Of a DNA stretch of 64,000 nucleotides, positions 26,419-36,141 are shown piece by piece (position 1 is the first letter of the stretch; the number at the start of each line of letters is the position of its first letter). The DNA is from Vreelandella andesensis (GTDB taxonomy: Bacteria; Pseudomonadota; Gammaproteobacteria; Pseudomonadales; Halomonadaceae): positions 62,001 to 126,000 of the forward strand of contig NZ_RZHG01000002.1 of assembly GCF_003989795.1 (NCBI RefSeq). Reading direction: 5' to 3'. The notes below the pieces were generated by a model. That model worked only from the letters and a program-made list of their open reading frames with translations. It had not been told where the DNA came from and ran no database searches. The translations under genes were made by a program, and so were the position numbers.

Positions 26419-27484
26419 GCTTGGTTTCCTGGGCGGGTGACAGATGCTGCTTCACATGGCGTGGGTCAAAGGCGTCACGCAGTCCTTCACCAATGAATAC
26501 CAGCAGTGAAAGCATAATGGCGAGGGTCATAAACGCAGTGATGCCTAACCATGGTGCGTGCAGGTTGTTTTTGCCCTGCGCCGCTAGTTCGCCAAGTGAG
26601 GGCGCGCCAGGCGGCAGGCCAAAGCCTAAAAAATCCAGCGCGGTGAGCGTACCAATAGCACCCGTAAACAAGAAGGGGATGAATGTCAGAGTGGCTACCA
26701 TGGCGTTAGGTAACACGTGCCGCCACATAATCAACCGAGAAGGCAGCCCCATCGCCTTGGCTGCACGAACGTACTCAAGATTACGCGCACGTAAAAACTC
26801 AGCGCGCACAATATCCACTAACCCAAGCCACGAAAACAGCAACATGATCCCCAATAACCACCAGAAGCCCGGCTGCACGAAACTGGCTAAAATGATCAGC
26901 AAAAACAGTACTGGCAACCCAGACCAGATTTCGGTGAACCGTTGGCCGATGAGGTCTACCTTACCGCCAAAGTAACCCTGTACACCGCCTACAAGAACGC
27001 CTAGCACCAAAGAGCCTGCAGTCAGCACTAATGCAAAGGCAACGGATAAACGAAATCCGTAAATCACACGTGCCATCACGTCACGCCCTTGATCATCTGT
27101 ACCTAGCCAGTGGCGGCTATCTGGGGGTGCCGGCGAAGGTTGAGTCATCAGCATATCGAGGGTTTGGTAGGAATAGGGAATAATCGGCCAAAGTGCCCAC
27201 CCGTTATCGCTGATTTGCTGTTGGACAAAGGGGTCGAGATAGTCGGTGCGGGTAGGTAAGAAACCACCGAATTCGGTTTCTGGATAATCGACCAGCAGCG
27301 GTACATACCACTGACCGTCGTAGTTCATCACGAGAGGCTTATCGTTGGCGATGAGTTCAGCAAATAAGCTGACAATAAACAGGACGCCAAATAGCCACAG
27401 CGATACCCGAGCTCGACGATTGGCTTTAAATGCGGCTAGGCGGCGCAGCGTAATCGGCGAGAGACGTGAGCTAATAAATGCCAT
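26411..27484 (-). CDS. yejE: Peptide ABC transporter permease YejE
   Basis: 357 residues. An N-terminal OppC-like cytoplasmic segment and first helix, a long periplasmic loop (WYVPLLVDYPETEFGGFLPTRTDY, typical of YejE), then the permease core with the EYVRAAKAMGLPSRLIMWRHVLP coupling motif. Length is like E. coli YejE (341). Second permease of the YejABEF complex, two bases after yejB. Confidence 0.94.
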   Translation of the reverse strand: MAFISSRLSPITLRRLAAFKANRRARVSLWLFGVLFIVSLFAELIANDKPLVMNYDGQWYVPLLVDYPETEFGGFLPTRTDYLDPFVQQQISDNGWALWPIIPYSYQTLDMLMTQPSPAPPDSRHWLGTDDQGRDVMARVIYGFRLSVAFALVLTAGSLVLGVLVGGVQGYFGGKVDLIGQRFTEIWSGLPVLFLLIILASFVQPGFWWLLGIMLLFSWLGLVDIVRAEFLRARNLEYVRAAKAMGLPSRLIMWRHVLPNAMVATLTFIPFLFTGAIGTLTALDFLGFGLPPGAPSLGELAAQGKNNLHAPWLGITAFMTLAIMLSLLVFIGEGLRDAFDPRHVKQHLSPAQETKHA

Positions 27485-27486
27485 GG

Positions 27487-28572
27487 TTATGACTCCCTCG
27501 ACGCAAAATCAATGCGCGGGTCAACCCACACATAGGTCAAGTCGGATACTAGCTTTAGCAGTAGCCCGATCACTGTGTAAAGAAATAGCGTTCCAAAAAT
27601 GACTGGGTAGTCCCGCTGCATTACCGCCTCAAAGCCCAATAAGCCAAGGCCATCCAGGGAGAAAATCACCTCGATGAGCAGGGCACCGGTAAAGAAAATG
27701 CCGATCATCGCCGAGGGCAAGCCAGCAATAATAATTAGCATTGCGTTGCGGAACACATGACCATACAAAATGCGCTGTTCATCGGCTCCTTTGGCTCGGG
27801 CTGTCAGCACATACTGTTTATGAATTTCATCCAAAAAGCTGTTCTTAGTCAGCATGGTGAGCGTCGCGAAACTGCCAATCGCGGCAGCCAGTACCGGTAG
27901 AGTGATGTGCCAGAAGTAGTCTTTAATTTTGCCCCATGTCGATAGCTCGGAGAAATCTGGTGAGGTTAAGCCGCGTAGAGGAAACCAATCCAAATAAGTA
28001 CCGCCGGCAAACACAACAATAAGCAGAATGGCAAACAAAAAGCCGGGGATCGCATAACCGACGATCACCAGGCCCGAGGTCCAGACATCAAAGCGAGATC
28101 CGTGTCGTAGCGCCTTGCTAATGCCTAAAGGAATCGAAATGAGATAGACCAGTAGCGTTGTCCACAAACCAAGTGAAATAGACACGGGCAAACGTTCGAC
28201 CATTAGTTCAATAACCGGACGATCACGAAAAAAACTAGTGCCAAAATCAAAGGTAAGATAATCCGCCATCATGCCGATAAATCGCTCGTGAGCGGGTTTG
28301 TCAAAACCAAACTGCTGTTCTAACTGCTCGATAAAGCGTGGATCAATTCCGCGCGCACCCCGAGAATCATCGCTAACTTGAACATCTGCGCCACCCATAT
28401 CCAGGCGTGTGCTTGCCATGGCATCGGCCCCCTCAAAGCGGGCCAGCATTTGGTCAATGGGGCCGCCGGGAGCAGCTTGAACGATCATGAAGTTAAGCAG
28501 CATGATGCCGAACAATGTCGGGATCATCAGTAGCAGTCGGCGTAAGGTATAGCGTGCCACAGCGCGCTCCAT
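27487..28572 (-). CDS. yejB: Peptide ABC transporter permease YejB
   Basis: 361 residues. Start [25 protein letters not shown], a periplasmic insert with [25 protein letters not shown], and the coupling segment [17 protein letters not shown] identify the DppB/OppB-type permease YejB (364 residues in E. coli). Inner-membrane half of the peptide importer, 57 bases after yejA. Confidence 0.94.
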   Translation of the reverse strand: MERAVARYTLRRLLLMIPTLFGIMLLNFMIVQAAPGGPIDQMLARFEGADAMASTRLDMGGADVQVSDDSRGARGIDPRFIEQLEQQFGFDKPAHERFIGMMADYLTFDFGTSFFRDRPVIELMVERLPVSISLGLWTTLLVYLISIPLGISKALRHGSRFDVWTSGLVIVGYAIPGFLFAILLIVVFAGGTYLDWFPLRGLTSPDFSELSTWGKIKDYFWHITLPVLAAAIGSFATLTMLTKNSFLDEIHKQYVLTARAKGADEQRILYGHVFRNAMLIIIAGLPSAMIGIFFTGALLIEVIFSLDGLGLLGFEAVMQRDYPVIFGTLFLYTVIGLLLKLVSDLTYVWVDPRIDFASRES

Positions 28573-28629
28573 GATTAATTAGGGGCCAAAAGTTAGTGCT
28601 GGTAAGCCGTTATAACTATGTTTGTTAAT

Positions 28630-30510
28630 TCAGCGACGCCGATGACGGCCTTGCAGCTCTGCTTCACGTTCGGTGTTTACCCACCACGCATCTAAATCCA
28701 TGGCATAAGCTGGAAACGGCTCTGGGTAGCCAAATTTATCCCACACAGCAATCCTTGTCTCGCCGGAATGATAGTGAGGAATAACATAAAAGCCCCAGCG
28801 CAGCACCCGATCAAGCGCTTGTGCAATAGTATCCAGCGTCTCACGATTGTCGGCACGAATGAGCTGTTCCACTAGAGCATCAACCGCCGGGTGGGCAAGG
28901 GACATACGATTGCGGCTTTGTGGCGCCTCTGCGGCAGCGCTGGTCCAGTAATCGCGTTGTTCATTGCCAGGGTTGTTAGATTGTGGGAAGTGGCTGATGA
29001 CCATGTCGTAATCGTAGCTGCGTACTCGGTTAAGATATTGATTAATATCAACAATGCGAAGCGATGTTTGTACCCCAAGACGCGCCATATTACGCAGCAT
29101 GGGCTGTACAACGCGCTCCAGACCCGAGTCATAAAGCAGTACTTCTAAGCTTAACGGTCGCCCCGTCTCACCATGCACCAGCACACCCTCTTCAACGCGG
29201 TAGCCAGCGTCACGCAGCAAGTCAAGTGCGAGTCGCAGTCGCTCACGCAGCTCGGTTGGGTGCTCAATGGGCAACGGGTCGGTGAATAACCGTTCTGATT
29301 GATGGGAACTAATGAGTTCTTCGCGAAAGGGTTCGAGCAGCGCAAGCTCTTCTTGAGATGGCGTGCCGACGGCTTCCATCTCAGAGTTTTGAAAAAAACT
29401 TTCCGTGCGCTGGTAAGTGTCATAGAAAATATTGGTGTTGAGCCAAGGGAAATTGAAGGTAAGGCTCAGCGCTTCTCGTACCCTTGGATCCTGAAACTTA
29501 TCTTTGCGTAAGTTGAAGACAAACGCTTGCATCATAGAGGGGTTAACATCGGGCACTGTAATTCGATTGATTAGCCCATCACGATAAGCTGGGAAATTAT
29601 CATAGCCAATGGCCCACGTAGCAGCACGTGCATCGGTTCTGAAGTCGGTTAGGCCAGCTTTAAAGGCTTCCCAGGCAATATCGCGGTCGCGGTAATATTC
29701 ATAAACGACACGGTCGATATTGTAGCGTCCAACATTGACGGGCAAATTCTTACCCCAATAATTGTCATCGCGTTGATAGACAATTCGCCGCCCTGGATCT
29801 ACCACACTAATACGATACGGCCCTGATCCTGGATGTGCATCCAAGGTTGGGGAGGCAAAGTCGCGGGCCTCCCAGTAGTGGCGAGGTAAGATGGGTAGCT
29901 GGGCAACAATCAGTGGCAGTTCGCGTGATTCAGTGTCGTTAAACTCAAAACGCACCTGATGATCGTTCAAAGCAACAACGCGTTCGACACCAGCGTAGTA
30001 GCTTGCGTAGAAAGGGTTGCCTTCTTCACGTAGCAGGTTTAGCGAAAACACCACGTCATAGGCCGTTACTGGCTCACCATCTTGAAAGCGGGCTTCTGGG
30101 CGCAAGTCGAACTCTATCCATCGGCGTTCCGGGTCCAAACGTACGCCTTCTGCCAATAGCCCGTACAAACTAAACGGTTCGCCGGGGTTGCTTGCCATCA
30201 GCGAGTCGTAAATCTGAAAAATACCGGTAACCGGTGTGCCGCGAATGATAAACGGATTAGTTGAATCGAAACTGCCGCCCACAGCGGTATGGGTAATCGT
30301 GCCACCTTTAGGTGCAGACGGATTAACATGAGGGAAATAGGCAAAATCTGAAGGTAGTGCTGGGCTGTTGTAAAGAGATAGCCCGTGTACGGTCTCAACG
30401 GGAGCAGAGGTGTTAATTTCGGAGACGTTTTCAGAAGCCAATAGCGACAGGCTGAGCAGCAAACCGCTGGTTAACAAAAGCACTTTAGTAAACAACACAC
30501 CGCGCGGCAT
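28630..30510 (-). CDS. yejA: Periplasmic peptide-binding protein YejA
   Basis: 626 residues with a signal peptide (VLLLTSGLLLSLSLLASE) and the SBP_bac_5 fold, including HGLSLYNSPALPSDFAYFPH near the mature N-terminus, typical of YejA, and GGSFDSTNPFIIRGTP. Captures peptides for YejBEF. First gene of the yej operon; the interval upstream holds a tandem repeat. Confidence 0.93.
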   Translation of the reverse strand: MPRGVLFTKVLLLTSGLLLSLSLLASENVSEINTSAPVETVHGLSLYNSPALPSDFAYFPHVNPSAPKGGTITHTAVGGSFDSTNPFIIRGTPVTGIFQIYDSLMASNPGEPFSLYGLLAEGVRLDPERRWIEFDLRPEARFQDGEPVTAYDVVFSLNLLREEGNPFYASYYAGVERVVALNDHQVRFEFNDTESRELPLIVAQLPILPRHYWEARDFASPTLDAHPGSGPYRISVVDPGRRIVYQRDDNYWGKNLPVNVGRYNIDRVVYEYYRDRDIAWEAFKAGLTDFRTDARAATWAIGYDNFPAYRDGLINRITVPDVNPSMMQAFVFNLRKDKFQDPRVREALSLTFNFPWLNTNIFYDTYQRTESFFQNSEMEAVGTPSQEELALLEPFREELISSHQSERLFTDPLPIEHPTELRERLRLALDLLRDAGYRVEEGVLVHGETGRPLSLEVLLYDSGLERVVQPMLRNMARLGVQTSLRIVDINQYLNRVRSYDYDMVISHFPQSNNPGNEQRDYWTSAAAEAPQSRNRMSLAHPAVDALVEQLIRADNRETLDTIAQALDRVLRWGFYVIPHYHSGETRIAVWDKFGYPEPFPAYAMDLDAWWVNTEREAELQGRHRRR

Positions 30511-30606
30511 TGGTAACTTCCTGTAGCAACGAAGGCTTAATAGCTGTGGATCGGTATCTGAAACACATTACTGAATCACGGTACTGAGTCTGTCACACTA
30601 ACTGCC

Positions 30607-30676
30607 ATACAGTAATCGCGATAAGGTAACCGCGATAAGGTAACTGCAACACAGTAACTGCAATATAGTAACCGAG
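30607..30676. repeat. 14-bp tandem array, five copies
   Basis: Five head-to-tail copies of a degenerate 14-base unit, for example ATAAGGTAACCGCG and ACACAGTAACTGCA, sharing the core GTAA. It lies between mltD and yejA, in or near the yejA leader, and could vary in copy number. Confidence 0.8.
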
Positions 30677-30748
30677 ACCTAGCAGCTAAGAACTAACAAA
30701 GACGACGTTTTAAATCTAGTTAACAAAACCCCGGTTAGATTCCCCATT

Positions 30749-31954
30749 TCAGCGTCCTGAGAGAGACAGCAGTTGGCCTGGCTGCAATGCCTCGGGGCGT
30801 TCGATGGCATTCCATCTGATTAAATCCTGCTGAGCAACATTGTAACGCGCTGCAATCACCGAAAGATTATCGCCGCTTTCAACGCGGTGAATATCAGGTG
30901 TGCTGGCGGATGCTAATGCAGTACTGGTTGATAGCGAAAGCTGAGCTAACACCTGAGTGTCAACTTCTTCAGGCACAAGTAATGTCTGTGCGCTGCGTGG
31001 GTCGAGGCTGCCATTCAAAAGGCCAGGGTTTAGCTCGGCCAGCGCGGAATGGCTGACATTGAGAAGCTGTGAGGCCTGTGCCAGGCTAACCGGCTGTTCT
31101 AGCTGAACTTTGGCAAAAGCAGGGTCAGGATGAATATCGGGAAGAGCAACGCCGTATTTCTCGGGATCGTTGATAATCGTCGCAATCGCTTTAAGCTTTG
31201 GGACGTAATGCATCGTTTCGCGAGGCAGTGACAGTGCCCAGTAGTCACTTGTAAGGCCTTGGCTTAGTGCTTGGCGTTGTGCTCGATTAACGGTGCCAGC
31301 ACCTGCGTTGTAAGCGGCAAGCGAAAGCATCAAGTCGCCTTCATACCACTCATCAGCTTGCATTTCTAAATAATCAAGCGCCGCCGCCGTAGACGTTACA
31401 ACGTCTAAACGACCGTCATAGTTGCCGTTGCGAACAAGGCCTAATGCATCCCCTGTACGCGGCATAAATTGCCAAAGACCAGCGGCCCCGCGATGACTTA
31501 GAGCATTTGTATCGAACGAGCTTTCGACAAACGGAATTAGTGCGATTTCACCAGGAAGGCCGCGTTCACTAACTTGCTGAGTAATCCAGGCAAGCCAGGG
31601 CGTCGCTCGTTCGGTAATAGCGACAATATTCTGCGGGCTGGAACGGTAATGCTCTATCCACTCATCAATTCGTGCTTGAACATCAGCGGGTAGATTTTTC
31701 TCTTGCCACTGAAAGCTGTCACGTAGGGTGCTCCAGGCATCTTGAGGTTGCAGTTCTAATGCTTCCCAAAAGTGGTGCTGAAAGGCATTGGGGCGGAAAC
31801 TAGGCGAAGCAGACGCGCCACTGTGCGCGACGTTGGCTTGTTGTGCTTCAATAGTAGAGGCCTGAGAGCTGGCCGCTGCGGCCAAAAATAGGCTCACAAT
31901 GACAGTGCTTCCAGCGCTTAGCAGTAAGCGCTGGCGAATCGTTCGATAGGTCAT
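30749..31954 (-). CDS. mltD: Membrane-bound lytic transglycosylase D-like, with LysM
   Basis: 401 residues. N-terminal signal/anchor (LLLSAGSTVIVSLFLAAAASS), an SLT domain with catalytic Glu in FVESSFDTNALSHRGAAGLW and the MltD motif QFMPRTGDALGL, then a degenerate and a canonical C-terminal LysM (VESGDNLSVIAARYNVAQQD). E. coli MltD (452) has two LysM domains, so this is slightly short. It cleaves peptidoglycan glycan strands with 1,6-anhydro product. Stop-to-start gap to gloB is 28 bases, so they are probably co-transcribed. Confidence 0.9.
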   Translation of the reverse strand: MTYRTIRQRLLLSAGSTVIVSLFLAAAASSQASTIEAQQANVAHSGASASPSFRPNAFQHHFWEALELQPQDAWSTLRDSFQWQEKNLPADVQARIDEWIEHYRSSPQNIVAITERATPWLAWITQQVSERGLPGEIALIPFVESSFDTNALSHRGAAGLWQFMPRTGDALGLVRNGNYDGRLDVVTSTAAALDYLEMQADEWYEGDLMLSLAAYNAGAGTVNRAQRQALSQGLTSDYWALSLPRETMHYVPKLKAIATIINDPEKYGVALPDIHPDPAFAKVQLEQPVSLAQASQLLNVSHSALAELNPGLLNGSLDPRSAQTLLVPEEVDTQVLAQLSLSTSTALASASTPDIHRVESGDNLSVIAARYNVAQQDLIRWNAIERPEALQPGQLLSLSGR

Positions 31955-31982
31955 AGTCGGTTCATTTCACTCGATAGCGTTT

Positions 31983-32750
31983 TTAAAAACGGTTCTTCCA
32001 CTCGCGTATAGTGGAGAACGTGGCGAGATCATCATCATTGGCCCCATGAGTACCTGCTGCCTGGCGTACACTATCGGTGCCTACGCGCAGGTAGGGATTG
32101 ATTTTCAGCTCGCGTCCTATCGTGCTGGGTAAGGTAGGTCGGTCTAATGCCCGAGCCTTCTCACACTCCTGCAATGCATATTTAACGTCTTCGTTATCAG
32201 GGTCTGCAGCACGAGCAAATGTCAGGTTAGCTTGCGTATACTCATGAGCTGCAAAGACCAGCGTATCCTCCGGAAGTTCCGCTAACGTACGAAGTGACGT
32301 CAACATTTGCTCCGGCGAACCTTCAAACAGGCGTCCGCAACCACCGCAAAAAAGAGTGTCGCCGCAGAATAGTAGCGCAGGAATTCCTGGTGTGAAGTAA
32401 CTCACGTGGTCTAACGTATGTCCTGGCGTTTCTATGACATCGAAAAGTCGCCCCATAACGCGTACTTCATCGCCATGAGCCACCTGTTCATTGATGCCTT
32501 CAATGGTGGGGTTACGGGGGCCAATAACATGAGGTGAGTAGCGTTTAATTAACTCTGCAAGACCATCAGTATGATCGTGATGGTGGTGAGTGATTAAAAT
32601 CGTATCAAGCGTTAAAGATTCGCGCTCCAGAAGCTCAATAACAGGCGCTGCTTCACCGGGATCCACCACGCAAACGCTTTGACTGGTATCTTGTCTCAAT
32701 AGCCAAATGTAATTATCGCTAAGTGCGGGAATCGGTGTCACGCTCATCAT
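31983..32750 (-). CDS. gloB: Hydroxyacylglutathione hydrolase (glyoxalase II)
   Basis: 255 residues. Metallo-beta-lactamase motif THHHHDHTDG with the further ligands in ETPGHTLDHVSYF, FCGDTLFCGGCGRLFEG and FAAHEYT. The GCGRLFEG segment and C-terminal basic residues define glyoxalase II. Length equals E. coli GloB (251). Hydrolyses S-lactoylglutathione in methylglyoxal detoxification. Divergent from the methyltransferase, the usual gammaproteobacterial order. Confidence 0.94.
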   Translation of the reverse strand: MMSVTPIPALSDNYIWLLRQDTSQSVCVVDPGEAAPVIELLERESLTLDTILITHHHHDHTDGLAELIKRYSPHVIGPRNPTIEGINEQVAHGDEVRVMGRLFDVIETPGHTLDHVSYFTPGIPALLFCGDTLFCGGCGRLFEGSPEQMLTSLRTLAELPEDTLVFAAHEYTQANLTFARAADPDNEDVKYALQECEKARALDRPTLPSTIGRELKINPYLRVGTDSVRQAAGTHGANDDDLATFSTIREWKNRF

Positions 32751-32860
32751 GGGCGAGATCCTTTGAAGTTAAAAATAGACGTTCATCCTCACGTTTAGCA
32801 TGCGGCATCGCTAACGCTAGGAACGTTAAAAAATATTTACTGTGGAGGGAAGCACTGTTC

Positions 32861-33658
32861 ATGTCAACTCCGTCAATGGCTACCCGGCTCGCCCAGCAGA
32901 TGGCTGAAAGCCAAGTGTACTGGCAAACAGAGACCGGCCGTTCGTTATGGGAAACGCAGCGAGCGTGCCTGGGGCCGCTAGTTGAAGAACGTAAAGGAGG
33001 GCATAGTTTAGAGATGGGGATGGGGCCCTCGTTGATGACGATGTCAGCCATTCCGCATGTCATTCGGTGGTCACCGACGAGAGCAACGGCCGAGTCTTCC
33101 TCAACGTTAATTTGCCCGCCAAGTCATCTTGCCTTGCCAGACCGCAGTTTAGAGGTAGTAGTGATCCATCATTGGCTAGAGCATTTGCCTGATGCTCACC
33201 ACACGTTGAAAGAAGCTGCTCGAGTAACGTCAGATAGCGGTGTGTTAGTCCTCTTTGGGTTTAATCCCCTTGGGTTAAACGGGTTAACTCAGCGTTGGCG
33301 AAAACAACAGGCAAATTACCCTTGGAGCGGGCAGTGGCGAACGGCTAACCGTCTGCGCGACTGGCTGGCGTTTGTCGATTTTGAGGTGGAGCGCGTAGAC
33401 TACTGCTGTTTTCGGGGGCCGATGAGCACCACTTGCAGAGAGCGATGGGAATCACTGGGCCGAAGGCATAATTTACCGTTGGGTGAAAGTTACATGATTC
33501 AAGCACACCGACGGCAGCGTCATGCGCCGGTAGAGCGTCTTAAATTTGGGTTGCGTGCACCGGTCACTCCCTCTTCGTTGGGGGCTACCCGAACGAGCGC
33601 TTCTGCCCGATACCCCACGAGTCAACGTCGTCTAGAAAAGGATAGTGAAGGTGAGTAA
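32861..33658 (+). CDS. SAM-dependent methyltransferase (YafS-like)
   Basis: 265 residues from ATG 32861, chosen for GGAGGGA upstream; the longer frame from 32723 overlaps gloB. A Methyltransf_11-like core has [20 protein letters not shown] and [15 protein letters not shown]. The position between gloB and rnhA is that of E. coli yafS. Substrate unknown. Residues around the SAM-binding loop (MGMGPS) are recognisable. The stop overlaps the rnhA start. Confidence 0.85.
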   Translation: MSTPSMATRLAQQMAESQVYWQTETGRSLWETQRACLGPLVEERKGGHSLEMGMGPSLMTMSAIPHVIRWSPTRATAESSSTLICPPSHLALPDRSLEVVVIHHWLEHLPDAHHTLKEAARVTSDSGVLVLFGFNPLGLNGLTQRWRKQQANYPWSGQWRTANRLRDWLAFVDFEVERVDYCCFRGPMSTTCRERWESLGRRHNLPLGESYMIQAHRRQRHAPVERLKFGLRAPVTPSSLGATRTSASARYPTSQRRLEKDSEGE

Positions 33659-34130
33659 GCAAGCAGCCGACGAGTTGCCTCGCGTTACGGTATATACCGA
33701 TGGAGCCTGCCGAGGAAATCCAGGGCCAGGCGGCTGGGGAGTTGTGCTGTCGAGCGGGCAGCATGAGAAAACATTAAAAGGCTTTGAGGCAGATACTACT
33801 AATAATCGCATGGAATTAATGGCGGCTATTATGGCGCTGCGGACCTTGAATAAACCGTGTGAAGTGGCTATTTGGACTGATTCCCAGTATGTGCGCCAAG
33901 GGATTACCCAATGGATTCACAACTGGATTAAGCGAGGCTGGAAAACAGCGGCTAAACAACCAGTCAAAAATGCTGAGCTTTGGAAAACCCTCCACGAAGA
34001 AACACAGCGACATCGTGTCGAGTGGCATTGGGTCAAAGGACATAGTGGGCACCCTGGCAATGAGCGTGCCGATGCGTTGGCCAACGAAGCCATTGATGAG
34101 CATAACAGGAGAGCAGCATGCGCCAAGTAA
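33651..34130 (+). CDS. rnhA: Ribonuclease HI
   Basis: 159 residues from GTG 33651, preferred to GTG 33645 because AAGGA then lies about eight bases upstream. All active-site residues are visible: Asp in [15 protein letters not shown], Glu in NNRMELMAA, Asp in IWTDSQYV, His and Asp in [17 protein letters not shown]. Removes RNA from RNA-DNA hybrids. It overlaps dnaQ by 13 bases; the classic rnhA-dnaQ pair is co-directional here, not divergent as in E. coli. Confidence 0.95.
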   Translation: MSKQAADELPRVTVYTDGACRGNPGPGGWGVVLSSGQHEKTLKGFEADTTNNRMELMAAIMALRTLNKPCEVAIWTDSQYVRQGITQWIHNWIKRGWKTAAKQPVKNAELWKTLHEETQRHRVEWHWVKGHSGHPGNERADALANEAIDEHNRRAACAK

Positions 34131-34870
34131 TCTTAGATACGGAGACGACTGGCATCGATCCAAAAGAGGGGCATCGATTGGTCGAAATTGGTGCCGTTGA
34201 AATGGTGAATCGGCGGTTTACGGGGCGCTCCTATCATCAATATATCAACCCTGAACGGCATATTGATGCAGAAGTGGTGGCGGTTCACGGTATTGATGAC
34301 GCAAAAGTAGCGAACGAACCGGTATTTGCCAATATTGCTGACGACTTCTGGGCATTTATTGAAGGTGCCGAGCTGGTGATTCATAACGCTCCTTTTGATG
34401 TGGGGTTTATTGATCACGAGCTTGGCATGCTGAACCAGCATCGCCGTTCACCCTTACTGGGCCCTGTTAGTGAACATTGCCGTATCCTTGATACGTTGGT
34501 GATGGCCCGCCAGATGCATCCGGGTCAACGAAATAGTCTCGATGCGCTATGCAAGCGCTACGATATTGATAACGGTCATCGCGTACTGCACGGCGCATTG
34601 CTTGACGCTGAAATCTTGGCCGACGTCTATTTGGCGATGACGGGCGGACAAACAGCACTGACGCTGGATGCTGAAGCATCGTCAGGCAAGCAGCAAAATA
34701 ACCACGCCAATGAAGGTCTTTCCGTACAACGTTTATCGCTTACGCCAGGCCAACTTAGGGTTATTCAGCCTAGTAATGAAGAGCGCGCTGCTCATCAAGC
34801 TAAGTGTCAGGCGCATCAGCTACGTTGGTTTGAGGATAATGGCTCCGAGGGTAATAGTGTCAATGCTTAG
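34118..34870 (+). CDS. dnaQ: DNA polymerase III epsilon subunit, proofreading exonuclease
   Basis: 250 residues. DEDDh exonuclease motifs: [20 protein letters not shown] (Asp/Glu), [14 protein letters not shown] (Asp), [15 protein letters not shown] (His/Asp). The C-terminal tail is Gln/Ser-rich, where epsilon contacts the alpha subunit. Length matches E. coli DnaQ (243). Proofreads chromosomal replication. Confidence 0.95.
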   Translation: MRQVILDTETTGIDPKEGHRLVEIGAVEMVNRRFTGRSYHQYINPERHIDAEVVAVHGIDDAKVANEPVFANIADDFWAFIEGAELVIHNAPFDVGFIDHELGMLNQHRRSPLLGPVSEHCRILDTLVMARQMHPGQRNSLDALCKRYDIDNGHRVLHGALLDAEILADVYLAMTGGQTALTLDAEASSGKQQNNHANEGLSVQRLSLTPGQLRVIQPSNEERAAHQAKCQAHQLRWFEDNGSEGNSVNA

Positions 34871-35642
34871 GCGTGAAATACCTCATTATGCGCGAGAAGG
34901 TCGAGTTATCCGCGTGTCTCGCAGTCACTTGGCGCCAGCGCCACTGGCTGATAACGGCGAGCTAACGCCACTACAGCCGACACAGCCTTGGGATGAACGG
35001 ATGCAGCCGCTGTGCTATTGGCATGACGAGCCGGTGGCGCTGTTAGTCGAAAGTAAGCCAGGTGATGGCTGGATTGATGGGCGGCAATGGCTTGGGGAAT
35101 TACCGGTTTCATGGTTTAGTCTGCTGTCGACCGCGCTTCAGGTAGGCGCTTGGTTAGAAAACCATCGCTTTTGTGGGCGTTGCGGCGAAAAGGCAAGCAA
35201 GTTAGAAGCCGAGTTTGCGATGCACTGTCATGCTTGCGGGCACCGAAACTATCCCCGCATTTCACCTTGCATTATTACGTTAGTGACCAGCGGTGAAGCG
35301 ATGTTGTTAGCGCGAAGCCCAAGATTTCCACCGGGTCGCTATTCTACGCTGGCTGGTTTCATTGAGCCTGGGGAGTCTGCTGAAGAAGCCGTACATCGTG
35401 AGATATACGAAGAGGTAGGCGTGCATGTGGAAAATCTGCGTTATCATCAAAGCCAAGCGTGGCCATTTCCACATTCGCTAATGTTTGGTTTTTTTGCTGA
35501 AGCCACAACACGGCGTATTCATATTGATGGAGTGGAAATCAGCGATGCTGCTTGGTTTTCGCCGAGACAGTTACCTTCGCTGCCACCCCCTTACTCAATT
35601 TCCCGTGACCTTATCGAAACGCATCTCGCCCGCTGGCGGTAG
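34863..35642 (+). CDS. nudC: NADH pyrophosphatase / NAD-capped RNA hydrolase
   Basis: 259 residues from ATG 34863, overlapping the dnaQ stop by eight bases; other starts are ATG 34839 and GTG 34857. A zinc ribbon (CGRCGEKASK...CHACGH), a Nudix box (GFIEPGESAEEAVHREIYEE VGV, positions about 171-193) and SQAWPFPHSLM, the NADH-specific SQPWPFPxS motif, are all present. Length equals E. coli NudC (257). Cleaves NAD(H) and removes NAD caps from RNA. Confidence 0.93.
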   Translation: MLRREIPHYAREGRVIRVSRSHLAPAPLADNGELTPLQPTQPWDERMQPLCYWHDEPVALLVESKPGDGWIDGRQWLGELPVSWFSLLSTALQVGAWLENHRFCGRCGEKASKLEAEFAMHCHACGHRNYPRISPCIITLVTSGEAMLLARSPRFPPGRYSTLAGFIEPGESAEEAVHREIYEEVGVHVENLRYHQSQAWPFPHSLMFGFFAEATTRRIHIDGVEISDAAWFSPRQLPSLPPPYSISRDLIETHLARWR

Positions 35643-35668
35643 GTAATAGCTAGCGGGCGACAAGACAG

Positions 35669-35980
35669 CTATTGACTGGGAAACAGGCTGGTCAGTTTAG
35701 TGGCCAGCATCACATTGCCGGTAGCTTTCAGCTTACCTGTCATAAACGCTGTCATGCCATTGACGTCTCCGTTCATAATGCCTTTAAGCGTATCAGTACT
35801 CATGCTCAGGCTTACAGAGGGATCGTCATGCTCACCTTCGTGTACGTCCAGCGTGCCGTCTTGGATAACCATGTAATGGCTGCCTGCGTCAGAGAAATGA
35901 AATTGAAATACCTCTTCCATGCCCTTGGCAGCCTCTGGATCAAAGCGAGACTGAAGTTTATCTAACGTGTTCGATGACAT
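35669..35980 (-). CDS. SCP2 sterol-binding domain protein
   Basis: 103 residues, a single small domain with HFSDAGSHYMVIQDGTLDVH and DTLKGIMNGDVNGMTAFMTGK, the pattern of SCP2 family proteins whose hydrophobic cavity binds lipids or acyl-CoA. The exact ligand in bacteria is not known. Converges on nudC with a 26-base gap. Confidence 0.88.
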   Translation of the reverse strand: MSSNTLDKLQSRFDPEAAKGMEEVFQFHFSDAGSHYMVIQDGTLDVHEGEHDDPSVSLSMSTDTLKGIMNGDVNGMTAFMTGKLKATGNVMLATKLTSLFPSQ

Positions 35981-36141
35981 AATAAGTTCCCAAAATTATT
36001 TGGTCGTTAACCAAGCGGGTGTAAGGCGTTAAGTGAGGTTCTCACAACGCTACAAATGAGGTTATTTTAAACAAGTGTTTTATTCAAGCCGGATTATCGA
36101 AGCTCGCATTAATCGTTTAAAACAGTGACAGGAGAGAAGGT

